Positions 18,821-29,000 of a stretch of 64,000 bases of DNA are shown piece by piece (position 1 is the first letter of the stretch; the number at the start of each line of letters is the position of its first letter). This DNA comes from Echinicola marina (GTDB lineage: Bacteria > Bacteroidota > Bacteroidia > Cytophagales > Cyclobacteriaceae). The position numbers were made by a program, and so were the translations under genes. The stretch is taken from the NCBI RefSeq assembly GCF_020463795.1, contig NZ_CP080025.1, forward strand, positions 747,001 to 811,000. Reading direction: 5' to 3'. The notes under the pieces were generated by a model. The model did no database searches, had not been told where the DNA came from, and saw nothing but the letters and a program-made list of their open reading frames with translations.

Positions 18821-18828
18821 TATTTTTG
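18821..18828 (+). promoter_or_regulatory. Candidate -7 box of the LuxR-type gene
   Basis: TATTTTTG matches the Bacteroidota -7 consensus TAnnTTTG and would start transcription about 10 nt before the ATG at 18845. No good -33 box is evident. Confidence 0.4.
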
Positions 18829-18844
18829 ACCATATTTAACCACT

Positions 18845-19513
18845 ATGATTCGTGAAAAACTTGAACTTTTAGTTGAAGAACTGAAAGAAAAAAACATCAT
18901 TCATAAGGATAAAATCAACCTTAAAACTTACGATGAGCTGACCCGGGGAGTTCCGGAAATGCTCACCCTACATGATATCGCCAATTACCGCCCCATCCAT
19001 ATCAATGACGCTTGCAAGAAATTCTATGGCTTCAAAAATAATTTCCTGCGGGGGATGGACTATATTTATTATATCAAAACCATTCACCCGAGCTATTATC
19101 CCACCCTCTTCAAATCACTCACTTTCTTCAATGAGGATCAGGAGGAGTTTTTGGACCTAACTTACAAATTGAAGAATGCCTCTGGCCAATGGGACATACT
19201 AATAGGCACCACCAAAACTGTCACCCGATCAGCGGATGGCAAGCCCCTCAATGCCATTTCCCTTTTAGTTCCCCAAGAAGAACATCAGCCCATACAAACA
19301 GCCCCAATGTTATTATTAGAGACACTTACCAAAAGGGAAATGGAAATATTTTTGTTGATATCAGAGAGTAAAAAAACCAATGAAATCGCCCAAGAGCTTT
19401 TTATATCTGAGGAAACTGTAAAAAAGCACAAACAAAATATCTACAAAAAGCTACAGTGCAATAAAACCAGTGAATTGGTCAAAATGGCCTTTGAACTAGG
19501 CTTTAAATATTAG
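18845..19513 (+). CDS. LuxR-type HTH regulator with PAS-like N-terminus
   Basis: Transcription regulator of 222 residues. The C-terminal LuxR helix-turn-helix covers about 160-218: LTKREMEIFLLISESKKTNE, then IAQELFISEETVKKHKQNIY and KLQCNKTSELVKMAFELGF. The N-terminal 130 residues include a PAS-like stretch (RPIHINDACKKFYGFKNNFL, then FLDLTYKLKNASGQWDILIG), suggesting sensing of a small ligand or redox signal. There is no receiver domain, so it is not a classical two-component partner. Proteins of this layout are common single-gene regulators in Cytophagales. Targets are not visible. The ATG at 18845 follows a TAnnTTTG box closely, giving a very short leader. Confidence 0.85.
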   Translation: MIREKLELLVEELKEKNIIHKDKINLKTYDELTRGVPEMLTLHDIANYRPIHINDACKKFYGFKNNFLRGMDYIYYIKTIHPSYYPTLFKSLTFFNEDQEEFLDLTYKLKNASGQWDILIGTTKTVTRSADGKPLNAISLLVPQEEHQPIQTAPMLLLETLTKREMEIFLLISESKKTNEIAQELFISEETVKKHKQNIYKKLQCNKTSELVKMAFELGFKY

Positions 19514-19548
19514 GCCGATTATCCCACTGGAATAACCGGCCATTCAAA

Positions 19549-20553
19549 TTATAATTCTGGATTTAATCTTTCCAAAATCTCCTTGGCTTCATGCCATTCC
19601 AGTCTTGGTCCAAACTGGCTTACAATTTTGGAAGATGCCAAACTGGCCAGCTTACCACTCGATGCATAACTGTGTCCATTGGTGATGCCATAGAGAAACG
19701 CCCCAGCAAACATATCCCCAGCACCGTTGCTATCAACAGCCTGGGTAGGATAAGGCTCAATATCAATAAAAGTATCTCCATCAAAAATCATCGCCCCGTT
19801 TTTCCCTTGCGTGATCACAAAATGCTTGGCCACCTTTTTCAACTCTTCACGAGCATCCTTCAAATTCTCCTTGCCTGTATAAAGCATAGCTTCTTCCTCA
19901 TTGCAGAAAAGCAAGTCCACACTGGCTCCGATCACCTCTACAAACCCCTCTTTAAAATACTTCACCATCGCAGGGTCCGAAAAAGTCAAAGCTACTTTGG
20001 TGCCGCTCTGTTCGGCTAGTTTCTTGGCGGCTTTCATGGCAGCCTTCCCATTGGGAGAAGTAATCAAATAACCTTCTATATATAGAAACTCTCCATCATT
20101 GATAATGGATTCATTGATATCAGCAATAGAAAAATCCTGGGTAATCCCTAAAAAAGTATTCATGGTCCTTTCAGCATCATCTGTAACCATCACCAAACAC
20201 TTCCCCGTAATTCCATCCTCCAAATGATCAACATTGAGATTATGATCTACACCGGCCGCCTTGAGATCCTCCACAAAAAACCTTCCCAAATTATCATTGG
20301 CCACTCGACAGTTATAATAAGAATTCCCTCCAAACTGACTTACTGCGATCACAGAATTGGCGGCAGATCCACCACATTGCTTTTTGGCCTCAGCAGTATT
20401 GATCACGCCCATCAGTTCGTTTTGGCGTTCTTCATCCACTAAGGTCATGAACCCCTTCTCTACTCCGTTTTCGGCAAGAAATTGATCACTTACCTTAAAT
20501 TCCATATCGACCAGGGCATTTCCCATACCCACTACATCATATTTCTTTTTCAT
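19549..20553 (-). CDS. PfkB-family carbohydrate/adenosine kinase
   Basis: Cytosolic kinase of 334 residues that phosphorylates a sugar or nucleoside with ATP. The N-terminal PfkB motif is GGSAANSVIAVSQFGG (about 60-75), and the C-terminal motif VDSNGAGDMFAGAFLYG (about 278-294) carries the catalytic Asp in GAGD. The opening KYDVVGMGNALVDMEFKV is like bacterial and eukaryotic adenosine-kinase-type proteins. The family includes ribokinase, fructokinase and adenosine kinase, so the substrate is not settled. It converges with the LuxR-type gene (35 nt apart) and follows the GNAT-like gene, whose stop lies 32 nt upstream, so the two may be co-transcribed. Confidence 0.9.
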   Translation of the reverse strand: MKKKYDVVGMGNALVDMEFKVSDQFLAENGVEKGFMTLVDEERQNELMGVINTAEAKKQCGGSAANSVIAVSQFGGNSYYNCRVANDNLGRFFVEDLKAAGVDHNLNVDHLEDGITGKCLVMVTDDAERTMNTFLGITQDFSIADINESIINDGEFLYIEGYLITSPNGKAAMKAAKKLAEQSGTKVALTFSDPAMVKYFKEGFVEVIGASVDLLFCNEEEAMLYTGKENLKDAREELKKVAKHFVITQGKNGAMIFDGDTFIDIEPYPTQAVDSNGAGDMFAGAFLYGITNGHSYASSGKLASLASSKIVSQFGPRLEWHEAKEILERLNPEL

Positions 20554-20585
20554 TATATCTGGCCTAGAGGGCCCTTTAAGTTTAT

Positions 20586-21749
20586 TTATTCAAAAATCTT
20601 ATGTCTTTCAAATGGCTTTTCCCTATCAAATAGATACCTATAGGTGTGATGCGTTTTATAGATTTTGGCATTTAACTGCTCACATACTCGCATCATTTTA
20701 GGACTAAAATCCCCAATCCAGTTCATTTCAATAGTTTTATAAGGAAAAGATCGCTGGTCGCTCATATCATTGTATTTCTTAACCATGGCACTTTCTACTC
20801 CCTTGCCCTGATGATCAGGAACTACACCAAAGACCAAGCCCAGCATCTTATTGGGCGGATTGAAAACTTTATGATACAAAAACTTCAATTTCCCCATCCA
20901 ATCCAATTTCCCATTGACATGTTTGAAAATCATATTCAGTTCTGGAATGGAGATAAAAAAACTGACAGGCTCGTTTTTATAAAAACCAAAAAATATCAAT
21001 TTCTCGTCCAACACTGGCTTCAATTTCTTAAGCATCATCTGGGCTTCCTTAATATTCATGGTTTTGCCCATATGCCTCGCCCATGCCTTATTATAAACGG
21101 TAATAAAGTACTCTGGAAACTTTTCGGTCAACTCTTTTCCTTTCAGGTAGCGATAGTCATAATCTGGATCATCTATGGTAATAGCTGCTCTCTTGTGAAA
21201 CTTAGGATCAAAGTCCACGCCTTGAACCTGACGCATATAGGTATACTGTTTGAAGTATATCTGGAAGCCATAAGCTTCAAAAAAATCCCGATAATAAGCA
21301 AAATTCCATGGCATATTATAATTGGCTGGACTAAAGCCATCCACCAATAATCCCCACCACTTATCTCTCTCTCCAAAATTGACCGGACCATCCATGGCTT
21401 CCATGCCCTGTTCTTCCAACCAAGCCTTGGCCGTATCAAACAATAGGAAAGCTGCTTTTTGATCATTCACACACTCAAAAAAACCCGCTCCACCAGTAGG
21501 TTGCTTGTCCTTCCACTTGGGATTGGTAAAGGCCGCAATACGTCCGATTGTCTCTCCTTGGTCGTTTTTCAGCAACCACCTTTTGGCTTTCGCCCCCTTC
21601 CTGAACAGCTTATTGGTCTCCGGATGAAACAAACCTTCAATATCATCATCCAATGGACGAATCCAATTTTCTTCGTTTTTATATAGGCGCACGGCCATGT
21701 CCAGAAATTCTCTTGCATCTTTGGCACTGGTGACCTCCAGTATGTTCAT
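20586..21749 (-). CDS. GNAT-fold N-acyltransferase-like protein
   Basis: A protein of 387 residues resembling the large GNAT-related proteins common in Bacteroidota. Visible landmarks are RLYKNEENWIRPLDDDIEGL near the start, GRIAAFTNPKWKDKQPTGGA, MDGPVNFGERDKWWGLLVDG in the middle, and the acetyl-CoA-type loop VVPDHQGKGVESAMVKKYND near the C-terminus. I set the start at ATG 21749 (MNILEVTSAKDAREFLD), preceded by GGGAGAAAG, because the longer frame to 21836 adds 29 unlikely residues. The substrate is unknown. It is followed by the PfkB kinase gene in the same direction and preceded by a small membrane-protein gene. Confidence 0.82.
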   Translation of the reverse strand: MNILEVTSAKDAREFLDMAVRLYKNEENWIRPLDDDIEGLFHPETNKLFRKGAKAKRWLLKNDQGETIGRIAAFTNPKWKDKQPTGGAGFFECVNDQKAAFLLFDTAKAWLEEQGMEAMDGPVNFGERDKWWGLLVDGFSPANYNMPWNFAYYRDFFEAYGFQIYFKQYTYMRQVQGVDFDPKFHKRAAITIDDPDYDYRYLKGKELTEKFPEYFITVYNKAWARHMGKTMNIKEAQMMLKKLKPVLDEKLIFFGFYKNEPVSFFISIPELNMIFKHVNGKLDWMGKLKFLYHKVFNPPNKMLGLVFGVVPDHQGKGVESAMVKKYNDMSDQRSFPYKTIEMNWIGDFSPKMMRVCEQLNAKIYKTHHTYRYLFDREKPFERHKIFE

Positions 21750-21836
21750 CTTTCTCCCTGTTTTTTGAAAGGCTAAAAATAGGGAGTTTGAAGGGAAAGA
21801 AAAAGAAGCTCTTTGACAAGCTTCCGCTGAAAGCAA

Positions 21837-22085
21837 TTATTTCTTAAACATCAATTCCTGATAATACTTCAATCTAACAAACCCCCAACTTTTCAAAAAC
21901 TCTTTTCTATCTACCAGCCCTTTGGACTTTAACCTTCTATAATCAATGATTGGGCGATAAACCACAAAATAGATAACAAAGCATTCCAAAAAATTCACAA
22001 AACTGATATACCCAAATACATATAGCTGCATCACTAACATCATGGGCAAAAGTGTCACAATATGATAGGTTATTAGCTTCTTCAT
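21837..22085 (-). CDS. Small hypothetical membrane protein
   Basis: An 82-residue protein with two hydrophobic segments (ITYHIVTLLPMMLVMQLYVF and ISFVNFLECFVIYFVVYRPI) and a basic C-terminal half (DYRRLKSKGLVDRKEF). It is not a family I can name. It lies 87 nt upstream of the GNAT-like gene on the same strand, so the two are probably co-transcribed. The N-in or N-out orientation cannot be told. The hydrophobic pattern and the ATG start support a real gene. Confidence 0.6.
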   Translation of the reverse strand: MKKLITYHIVTLLPMMLVMQLYVFGYISFVNFLECFVIYFVVYRPIIDYRRLKSKGLVDRKEFLKSWGFVRLKYYQELMFKK

Positions 22086-22472
22086 TGCTTTGGGCTTTAC
22101 TATTTCCCAGGTAATTGAGAAAACTATTTTGGGTTCAAAAAGGCCTCTTTTCCAACCAATCCAATGTATTTCACATCGCTAGAAGCACTATTCTCATATA
22201 ATATAGGCAAAAAGATGCTTAAACCCGAAATATGCATTAGCTTATCTATTACGGACTGAAAATACTTTAAAATCAGTCGCTTTGCTGCTGTTTTCGACTT
22301 CACCATAGCGGTGCTATGCCTCAGTCTCCAAACAGTCTGATTTTCTTGCATTTTCAGCCCTCACTACGATTGCTAATGCATAATCCGGGTTAAAAGTGGG
22401 CTTTAGCTTAAAAAACTAAAGGGCTGCCCAATGGACAGCCCTTTATAAATTTCTATATACTTTGGATTCAGA
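22086..22472. other. Intergenic region with doubtful short frame
   Basis: This 387-nt gap contains the rimO terminator (22413-22444) and an open frame of 75 codons at 22124-22351 on the minus strand. That frame (KSKTAAKRLILKYFQSVIDK and so on) has no recognisable domain and ends near unrelated-looking sequence. It may be a noncoding repeat that happens to be open, so I do not call it a gene. Confidence 0.5.
22413..22444 (-). terminator. Terminator of rimO
   Basis: Arms AAAGGGCTG / CAGCCCTTT with a 9-nt loop. On the minus strand it is followed by AGTTTTTTAAG. It lies 29 nt after the rimO stop. Confidence 0.85.
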
Positions 22473-23786
22473 TCAGGAAACTACATCTCCATAAAGATCA
22501 AATTCAGCAGCATCATTGACCTTAACATCTACAAAGTCCCCAATTCTACAATAATGCTTCGAAGCGTCTATAAGCACCTCATTGTCTACCTCCACAGAGT
22601 CAAATTCCGTTCTTCCTACAAAATACCCATTTTCCTTTTTGTCCACTAATACCTTAAAGGTCTTTCCTACTTTTTCTTGATTAAGATCAAAGGAAATCTG
22701 CTCCTGAACCTCCATCAAATTGTTGGCCCTGGCCTGCTTTTCTTCTTGTGGAATATTATCCTCCATGGAAAAAGCATGGGTATCTTCTTCATGGGAATAA
22801 GTAAACACGCCCAATCTTTCAAATTTCATTCTTTGCACAAAGTCCACCATCTCCTGGTATTCCTTTTCTCCTTCACCTGGATGCCCAGCAATCAATGTAG
22901 TCCTGATCGCTATTCCAGGAATCTTCTCCCTGATGGCATGTATCAAATCTTCCTGCTTCTCGCGACTGGTACCTCTCCTCATCACCTTTAACACATCGCT
23001 TGAACCATGTTGAAGTGGGATATCCAAGTAATTACAAATATTGGGATGCTCAGCCATTACATCTATGACATCCATAGGAAAGCCCGTAGGATAAGCATAA
23101 TGTAACCTTACCCAATCAATTCCATTGACATCAGCTAAGGACGTCATCAGATCAGCTAATCGTCGTTTTTTATAAAGATCAAGACCATAATAAGTGGAGT
23201 CTTGTGCAATCAACAGTAATTCCCTGGTACCATTTGCCGCCTTATGCTCCGCTTCTTTGACCAACTCCTCAATTGGTTTGGAAACATGTCCTCCACGCAT
23301 CAGAGGAATGGCACAGAATGAACATGGCCTGTCACAGCCCTCAGAGATTTTCATATAGGCATAATGCGAAGGATGCGTCAACAACCGCTCTCCGACTAAC
23401 TCATGTTTATAATCTGCCTTAAACTTCTTCAATAGTGCAGGAAGATCTCTGGTACCAAAGAAAGCATCTACCTGAGGAATTTCCTTCTCCAGATCATCCT
23501 TATATCTTTGGGAAAGACAGCCCGTAACATAAACCTTTTCAACCAAGCCTTTTTCCTTGGCATCCACATATTGCAATATGGTGTCTACAGATTCCTGCTT
23601 GGCATTATCTATAAAGCCGCAGGTATTGATGATAACAATATTATTATCTTCTTGCTGAGACTCATGAGATACCTCTATCCCATTCCCCTTCAACTGTGTA
23701 AGCATCACTTCTGAATCCACCAAGTTTTTGGAGCATCCCATGGTGATGATATTCACCTTATCTTTTTTTAATGTTCTCGCCTTCAA
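22473..23786 (-). CDS. rimO: Ribosomal protein S12 methylthiotransferase RimO
   Basis: Radical SAM enzyme that adds a methylthio group to an Asp of ribosomal protein S12. The N-terminal MTTase domain starts VNIITMGCSKNLVDSEVM, with cluster cysteines at GCSKN, NTCGF and GCLSQ. The radical SAM motif CxxxCxxC is in GCDRPCSFCAIPLMRG. A C-terminal TRAM domain ends the protein. GCSKN and CAIPLMRG point to RimO rather than MiaB. I place the start at TTG 23786 (KARTLKKDKVN, 437 residues): the alternative TTG at 23807 lies inside a perfect promoter box (23805-23812), so it cannot be in the transcript. No ATG is available. Confidence 0.92.
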   Translation of the reverse strand: MKARTLKKDKVNIITMGCSKNLVDSEVMLTQLKGNGIEVSHESQQEDNNIVIINTCGFIDNAKQESVDTILQYVDAKEKGLVEKVYVTGCLSQRYKDDLEKEIPQVDAFFGTRDLPALLKKFKADYKHELVGERLLTHPSHYAYMKISEGCDRPCSFCAIPLMRGGHVSKPIEELVKEAEHKAANGTRELLLIAQDSTYYGLDLYKKRRLADLMTSLADVNGIDWVRLHYAYPTGFPMDVIDVMAEHPNICNYLDIPLQHGSSDVLKVMRRGTSREKQEDLIHAIREKIPGIAIRTTLIAGHPGEGEKEYQEMVDFVQRMKFERLGVFTYSHEEDTHAFSMEDNIPQEEKQARANNLMEVQEQISFDLNQEKVGKTFKVLVDKKENGYFVGRTEFDSVEVDNEVLIDASKHYCRIGDFVDVKVNDAAEFDLYGDVVS

Positions 23787-23804
23787 ATCTTTTCTGCTTT
23801 GCTG

Positions 23805-23812
23805 CAAAAGTA
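23805..23812 (-). promoter_or_regulatory. Candidate -7 box of rimO
   Basis: The minus strand reads TACTTTTG, matching TAnnTTTG. Initiation about 6 nt downstream leaves a leader of some 14 nt before the TTG at 23786. Confidence 0.55.
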
Positions 23813-23906
23813 CAAAAACTTAAACAATAGACATGATGTCTGACCATTTAAGTAATGCGAAGCCGCTATTTCAAAAATGCTTATCCCATAAAGTACTTAA
23901 AAAAAA

Positions 23907-23936
23907 TTAGGTCATGACTAATAAGCCATGACCTAA
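23907..23936 (-). terminator. Terminator of the Gfo/Idh/MocA gene
   Basis: Arms TTAGGTCATG / CATGACCTAA with a 10-nt loop. On the minus strand the hairpin is followed by TTTTTTTTAAG. Confidence 0.88.
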
Positions 23937-23964
23937 ATATGTATAGTTTTTGTACTAGGGTTAA

Positions 23965-25431
23965 TTAAACCTCCCAGCCTTGACGATATTCCCTACCTAC
24001 AAACTGGTTGGCTTCTTCGAGATTGGTGATTCTCATTTTTTCACCATCCCAAAGCAACTTCTTCCTTCCATAATATTCCGTTCTGCCTTTAGCATTTTCT
24101 TTTCTCAGCATATAGCTACGGATAGCCAAGTTACCCATCAATACCGTCTCCGTCATTGGGCCGGCATAATCAAATGATGAGGTAAGTTCTCTGTGCTCCT
24201 TACTTCCAAAACCTGCTTTACAGGCATCCACCCACTTGCGCTGATGACCATATTCCGGTTCTGGGAAGTCCTCAGTCTGTGGACCAAACTCTGTAGTACC
24301 ATCGTTATAATACAGCTTCGGCATTAATGGAGAGCTGTCATTGATATTCGTAGAAATAATTCCTTTGTCTCCTATGATCAGAACGCCGTTTGCACTTTCA
24401 GCCCCTCCGATATCATGATCAGCCGGGATAATATCAGGGTGAGCTGGACGGATACCGCCATCACTCCAAGTCATCTCTATTGGCGACTTACTCTTTTCTG
24501 TAGCATCAAAGTGAAGAGTAATGAAAGACGAAGCAGGACAACCTTCAGGATGATAATCCGGCGTCCACATTTGGCTGTAAACCGCCCCCACACTACACTC
24601 AGCGTCTTTTGGATAATGTAATCCCAAGGTACGGAAAGGAATATCCACCAAGTGACATCCTACATCCCCAAGGGCACCTGTTCCGTATTCCCACCAACCT
24701 CTCCAGTTGAACGGATGGATATTAGGTGTATAAGGTATCTTCTTAGAGGGGCCTAACCAAAGATCCCAAGATAAGTCATCTGGTTTTTTACTAGGTGCAG
24801 GTTCAGGAAAAGCATTACCTTGTGGCCATACTGGACGGTTAGTCCATATTTGCACCTTGGATACTGAACCTATCTTTCCTGAATCTATCCAATCTTGTAC
24901 GATCTGTAAATAAGGATTAGAACCACCTTGGTTCCCCATTTGGGTAACGATTTTTTCATCCCTGGCCATTTGGGTAAGCATCCTGGCCTCGCGGATATTA
25001 TGGGTCATGGGCTTTTGTACATAACAATGTACACCTCTCTCCATAGCATACTTGGCCGCTGGACCATGCACATGATCAGGAGTAGAAATGGTCACCGCAT
25101 CAATATCCTTTTCATTATCCAGCATTTCCCTGTAATCCGCATATAATTTGGCATTAGGGAAATTCTTGACCGATTGTGAAGCTGATCCTGAAAAATCCAC
25201 ATCACAAAGTGCCACTACGCGCTCACGGCCATTAACAGAAGCGTTTTTGATATCACTGATACCCTTACCTCCAGCGCCTATCGCTGCTATGTTCAGCTGA
25301 TCACTTGGTGCAGTATAGCCTACTCCGCCCAATACATGTCTAGGAACAATAAGCACAGAAGAGGCCAAAGCCGCATTCTTGATAAAGTCTCTGCGTGAGT
25401 TACTGGTTGTTGTTTTTTTTGATTCTTCCAT
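23965..25431 (-). CDS. Gfo/Idh/MocA-family oxidoreductase, Tat-exported
   Basis: NAD(P)-dependent sugar oxidoreductase of 488 residues. The N-terminus has a twin-arginine signal (SRRDFIKNAALASSVLIVP), so it should be folded in the cytoplasm and exported to the periplasm. The nucleotide fold follows: LNIAAIGAGGKGISDIKNAS (GxGxxG-type loop), ALCDVD, then the conserved TPDHVHGPAAKYAMERGVHC and VQKPMT with the family's EKP-like Lys. The C-terminal half (TGALGDVGCHLVDIPFRTLG) is the substrate domain. Related proteins act on sugars or inositols, but the substrate is not settled. It stands alone and diverges from the second SusC gene, which may place it in the same glycan-use regulon. Confidence 0.9.
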   Translation of the reverse strand: MEESKKTTTSNSRRDFIKNAALASSVLIVPRHVLGGVGYTAPSDQLNIAAIGAGGKGISDIKNASVNGRERVVALCDVDFSGSASQSVKNFPNAKLYADYREMLDNEKDIDAVTISTPDHVHGPAAKYAMERGVHCYVQKPMTHNIREARMLTQMARDEKIVTQMGNQGGSNPYLQIVQDWIDSGKIGSVSKVQIWTNRPVWPQGNAFPEPAPSKKPDDLSWDLWLGPSKKIPYTPNIHPFNWRGWWEYGTGALGDVGCHLVDIPFRTLGLHYPKDAECSVGAVYSQMWTPDYHPEGCPASSFITLHFDATEKSKSPIEMTWSDGGIRPAHPDIIPADHDIGGAESANGVLIIGDKGIISTNINDSSPLMPKLYYNDGTTEFGPQTEDFPEPEYGHQRKWVDACKAGFGSKEHRELTSSFDYAGPMTETVLMGNLAIRSYMLRKENAKGRTEYYGRKKLLWDGEKMRITNLEEANQFVGREYRQGWEV

Positions 25432-26011
25432 TGGTTATAAAACTGTTGGGTTAGTTGCTTAATCGAATTACCAGCCTAAAATAAAGCATTTTTATTTCCC
25501 AAGCACTATAAATCCATTAGATTATCTCCCTTTTCTTTAGATAATTCACCACCCTTTACTTAAGATAAAAAATCATCGCTGGACAAATACTTTAATAAGA
25601 AATTTTACTTTATGAATAATATTATATATTTTACCAAAACTTGATACGATTTTAACCTAAAATTAAACCAATGCAACCGCTAAATAACCGAAAAAAATTA
25701 CCGCAACTTTTACTCTACCATTTGCTGAGCTTTCTCAGTTGTCACTTTTATTTGGAAAAACGTCATTCTTTGAGCCATTGATTTATGGCCTAATTCTAAA
25801 AACAAACCTCACTTAAGTTGACATTGAAGCTACCTGCTTGGACAGGTTGGTAACGTATGCATAAAAATGCAAACGTTCTCATTTTGCTTGTTTTTAAAAT
25901 AAACCTAAAAATCCTATGCAAAACTTAATTTTATGTACAGCTGTATCGATTCAAGCTAACTGACTTTTTCTTTTACAATAGTCTTATTTATTCATAATTA
26001 ACACTAAACCT
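25432..26011. other. Intergenic region between Gfo/Idh/MocA gene and second susC
   Basis: This 580-nt AT-rich gap holds promoters for both divergent genes. I see an inverted repeat at 25852-25877 and a short palindrome TACAGCTGTA at about 25936-25945. No open frame, RNA or mobile element was noticed. Confidence 0.6.
25852..25877. promoter_or_regulatory. Inverted repeat upstream of second susC
   Basis: Arms AACGTATGCAT and ATGCAAACGTT (10 of 11 positions complementary, 4-nt spacer), 135-160 nt upstream of the SusC start. The half-site CAAACGTT resembles LacI-type operators, but no LacI gene is adjacent. Confidence 0.4.
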
Positions 26012-29000
26012 ATGTTTAAATTATTATCCAATTTTCAATTGGGGGTGGCACTCCTATGCTTTTTCATAAGTGCTAGCACCCCCTTATCCCTTGCCTTCGG
26101 GCAATCAACGCAAGTAAGCGGAAAGGTTATTGACGCAGACAATGGAGAATCTATCCCAGGAGTGAGCATTTCACAGAAAGGCACCACAAAAGGCACCATA
26201 ACCGATTTGGATGGGAATTACTCCCTTGAAGTAAGCGAGGACGCTATACTGGTATTCTCCTTTATCGGATACGCAACAGAAGAAATCCCCGTAAATGGTC
26301 AATCAACAATTGATATCTCTTTGAAAACAGACATCACAGGACTGGAAGAAGTAGTTGTTGTGGGCTATGGCACCCAAAAGAAGCAAGACCTCACCGGAGC
26401 AGTATCTGTTGTAAAAATGGAAGAAATGACACAACAGCCCAGCCCTCAACTTACCAGTCAGCTCCAAGGGCGTGTATCTGGAGTAACCATCACAGGCTCT
26501 GGACAACCTGGACAAGCCCCCCAAATCAAAATCCGTGGGGTAAACACTTTTGGCAATAACACACCACTTTTCATCGTAGATGGTGTACCTACTCCAAACA
26601 TCAATGACATCAACCCTAATGATGTCGAGACCATGCAAGTGCTCAAAGATGCAGGTGCTGCATCCATCTACGGTTCTCGCGCCGCTAATGGTGTCATCAT
26701 CGTCACCACCAAAAAAGGCCGTGGAGATGTCAAAGTCAACTACAACATGTACATCGGCTCTCAGCAGGTTCAAGGAGGAAACCCCTGGAACATCCTTTCT
26801 TCCCAAGAAATGGCTGACTTAAAATTCATGGCACTGAGGAATACTAATCCAGGAGGAACGATCAATGATGACCAATATGGTAGTGGTGAAAATCCAGTGC
26901 TACCTAACTACATCGCTCCGGTAGGCGCACAAACCGTCGATGAATCTCTATATAACCTCAATCCATATTACACTGACCCACAAGAGCTAGACAATTTCTA
27001 TAGAATAGTAGAAGCCAATAAAACCGGCACTAACTGGTTTCAAGAAATATTTAACCCTGCGAGGATACAAAACCATAATCTTTCTGTAAATGGAGGAAAT
27101 GACAAAGGGAATTACTTCTTCTCCATGAGCTATTTTGACCAGCAAGGCACACTGACCAATACCTATTTAAAACGGTATACATTAAGATCAAATACCTCGT
27201 TCAATATTACGGACAATATCCGAATCGGAGAAAACCTGACCTATTCCATTTCGGAAAACCCTAGAATAGACAACCTTACTGAAGGAAGCGCAATCGGAAT
27301 GGCCTTTAGACAACAGCCGATCATACCTGTTTATGACATCATGGGGAACTTTGCAGGCTCATTCGGATCGGGTCTTGGAAATGCAAAGAACCCTGTAGCC
27401 ATCCAAGAAAGGACCAAAAACAACCGCGGTGTTGCCTCCAGACTATTTGGAAATGTTTTTGCCGAAGTGGACTTTCTAAATCACTTTACTGCCAGAACAA
27501 GCTTTGGAGGTCAATATTACACCAATTCCTACAACCGTTTTCAATTCCCTGAATATGAAAACTCTGAAAACCTTAATGTCAACCAGTATACAGAAGGTTC
27601 AAACTTCAACTTCAACTACACTTGGACCAATACCCTTACCTACAAAAAGGAATTCAATGAACGCCACGACCTTACAGTTTTGCTAGGATCTGAAGCTTAC
27701 CGGAACAACGGAAGGGACATGGAAGCATTTACCCAAGGATATTTCTCCTTTGACCCCGACTATGTCACCCTGACCAATGGTTCAGGTACCCAACAACACT
27801 CCAGCTCAGTCTATAAGGACGCCTTATTTTCGCTATTTGGCAGAGTAGACTACACGTATAATGACAAGTATATCCTCAGCGCTACAGTCAGAAGAGATGG
27901 TTCCTCACGGTTCCTAAATGAACAGTATGGCGTATTTCCAGCGGTCAGTGCCGGCTGGAGAATTACCGAAGAAAGCTTCATGCCAGAAAACAACTGGATA
28001 GACGACTTGAAAATCCGTGGGGGATACGGTGTAATGGGTAACCAACTCAATGTAGCTCCTGACAATGCATTTTCCACCTATGAAGGAAACAGGAATTCCG
28101 CCTATTATCCTATAGATGGCAGCAATGCCAATATCCAGGAAGGCTTTCAGGAGAAAAGAATCGGTAATCCAGATGCCAAATGGGAACGTAACATCAACTC
28201 CAACGTCGGTATAGACGCAAGTTTATGGCAAGGAAAAGTACAATTGACCCTGGACTACTATAGCAAAACTGTGGACGACCTACTTTACAACCCCGAGGTC
28301 ATCGCGACAGAAGGCGCTGCAGAGCCCCCTTATATCAATATCGCCAAAATGACCAATAAAGGTTTTGATATGGATGCTAGTACTTACTTCAATTTAGCTC
28401 CAGATTTGACATTTAATACCACCCTGTCATTTACTACTTACAATAATGAAATCGTAAAAATCGCAGATGGTGTACCTTATTTTGACCAAGAAGGAAGACG
28501 CTTCAACGGTAGTAATATCATTCGAAACCAAGTAGGACACCCTGTCAGCGAGTTCTTTGGCTATCAAGTAGTTGGTTTTTGGAACTCCCAAGAAGAAGTA
28601 GACAATGCCAATGCAAATGCAGCTGAGATCACTGAAAACCCAGATGCGCTATACCAGGACGGAATAGGAGTAGGACGGTTCAAATACCAGGACACTAACG
28701 GGGATGGTATTATCACACCGGATGACCGAACTGCCCTGGGAAATCCCAACCCAAAATTCACCTACGGCATCAACTTAGGACTTGAATACCGCAACTGGGA
28801 CTTCAGTATGTTCTTGTACGGCGTCAGTGGAAATGACATTTGGAATAATGTAAAATGGTGGACAGACTTCTACAGCTCCTTCCAAGGAGCCAAAAGTCAT
28901 ACAGCCCTCTATGACTCCTGGACTCCTGACAATATGGATGCCACTGCCCCAATCCAGGAAACAACTGGTTCATTCAGTACTGCAGGGGTACCCAATTCCT

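Larger units (their letters stand above)
18377..18844. other. Intergenic region between divergent regulators
   Basis: This 468-nt AT-rich gap holds the promoters of both regulators: a candidate -7 box for the plus-strand gene at 18821 and a 14-nt palindrome at 18708. No open frame or structured RNA was noticed. Confidence 0.6.

Noticed and set aside
26303-26806. Minus-strand frame of 167 codons inside the second susC
   Set aside because: Lies wholly within a well-conserved SusC region; antisense artefact.
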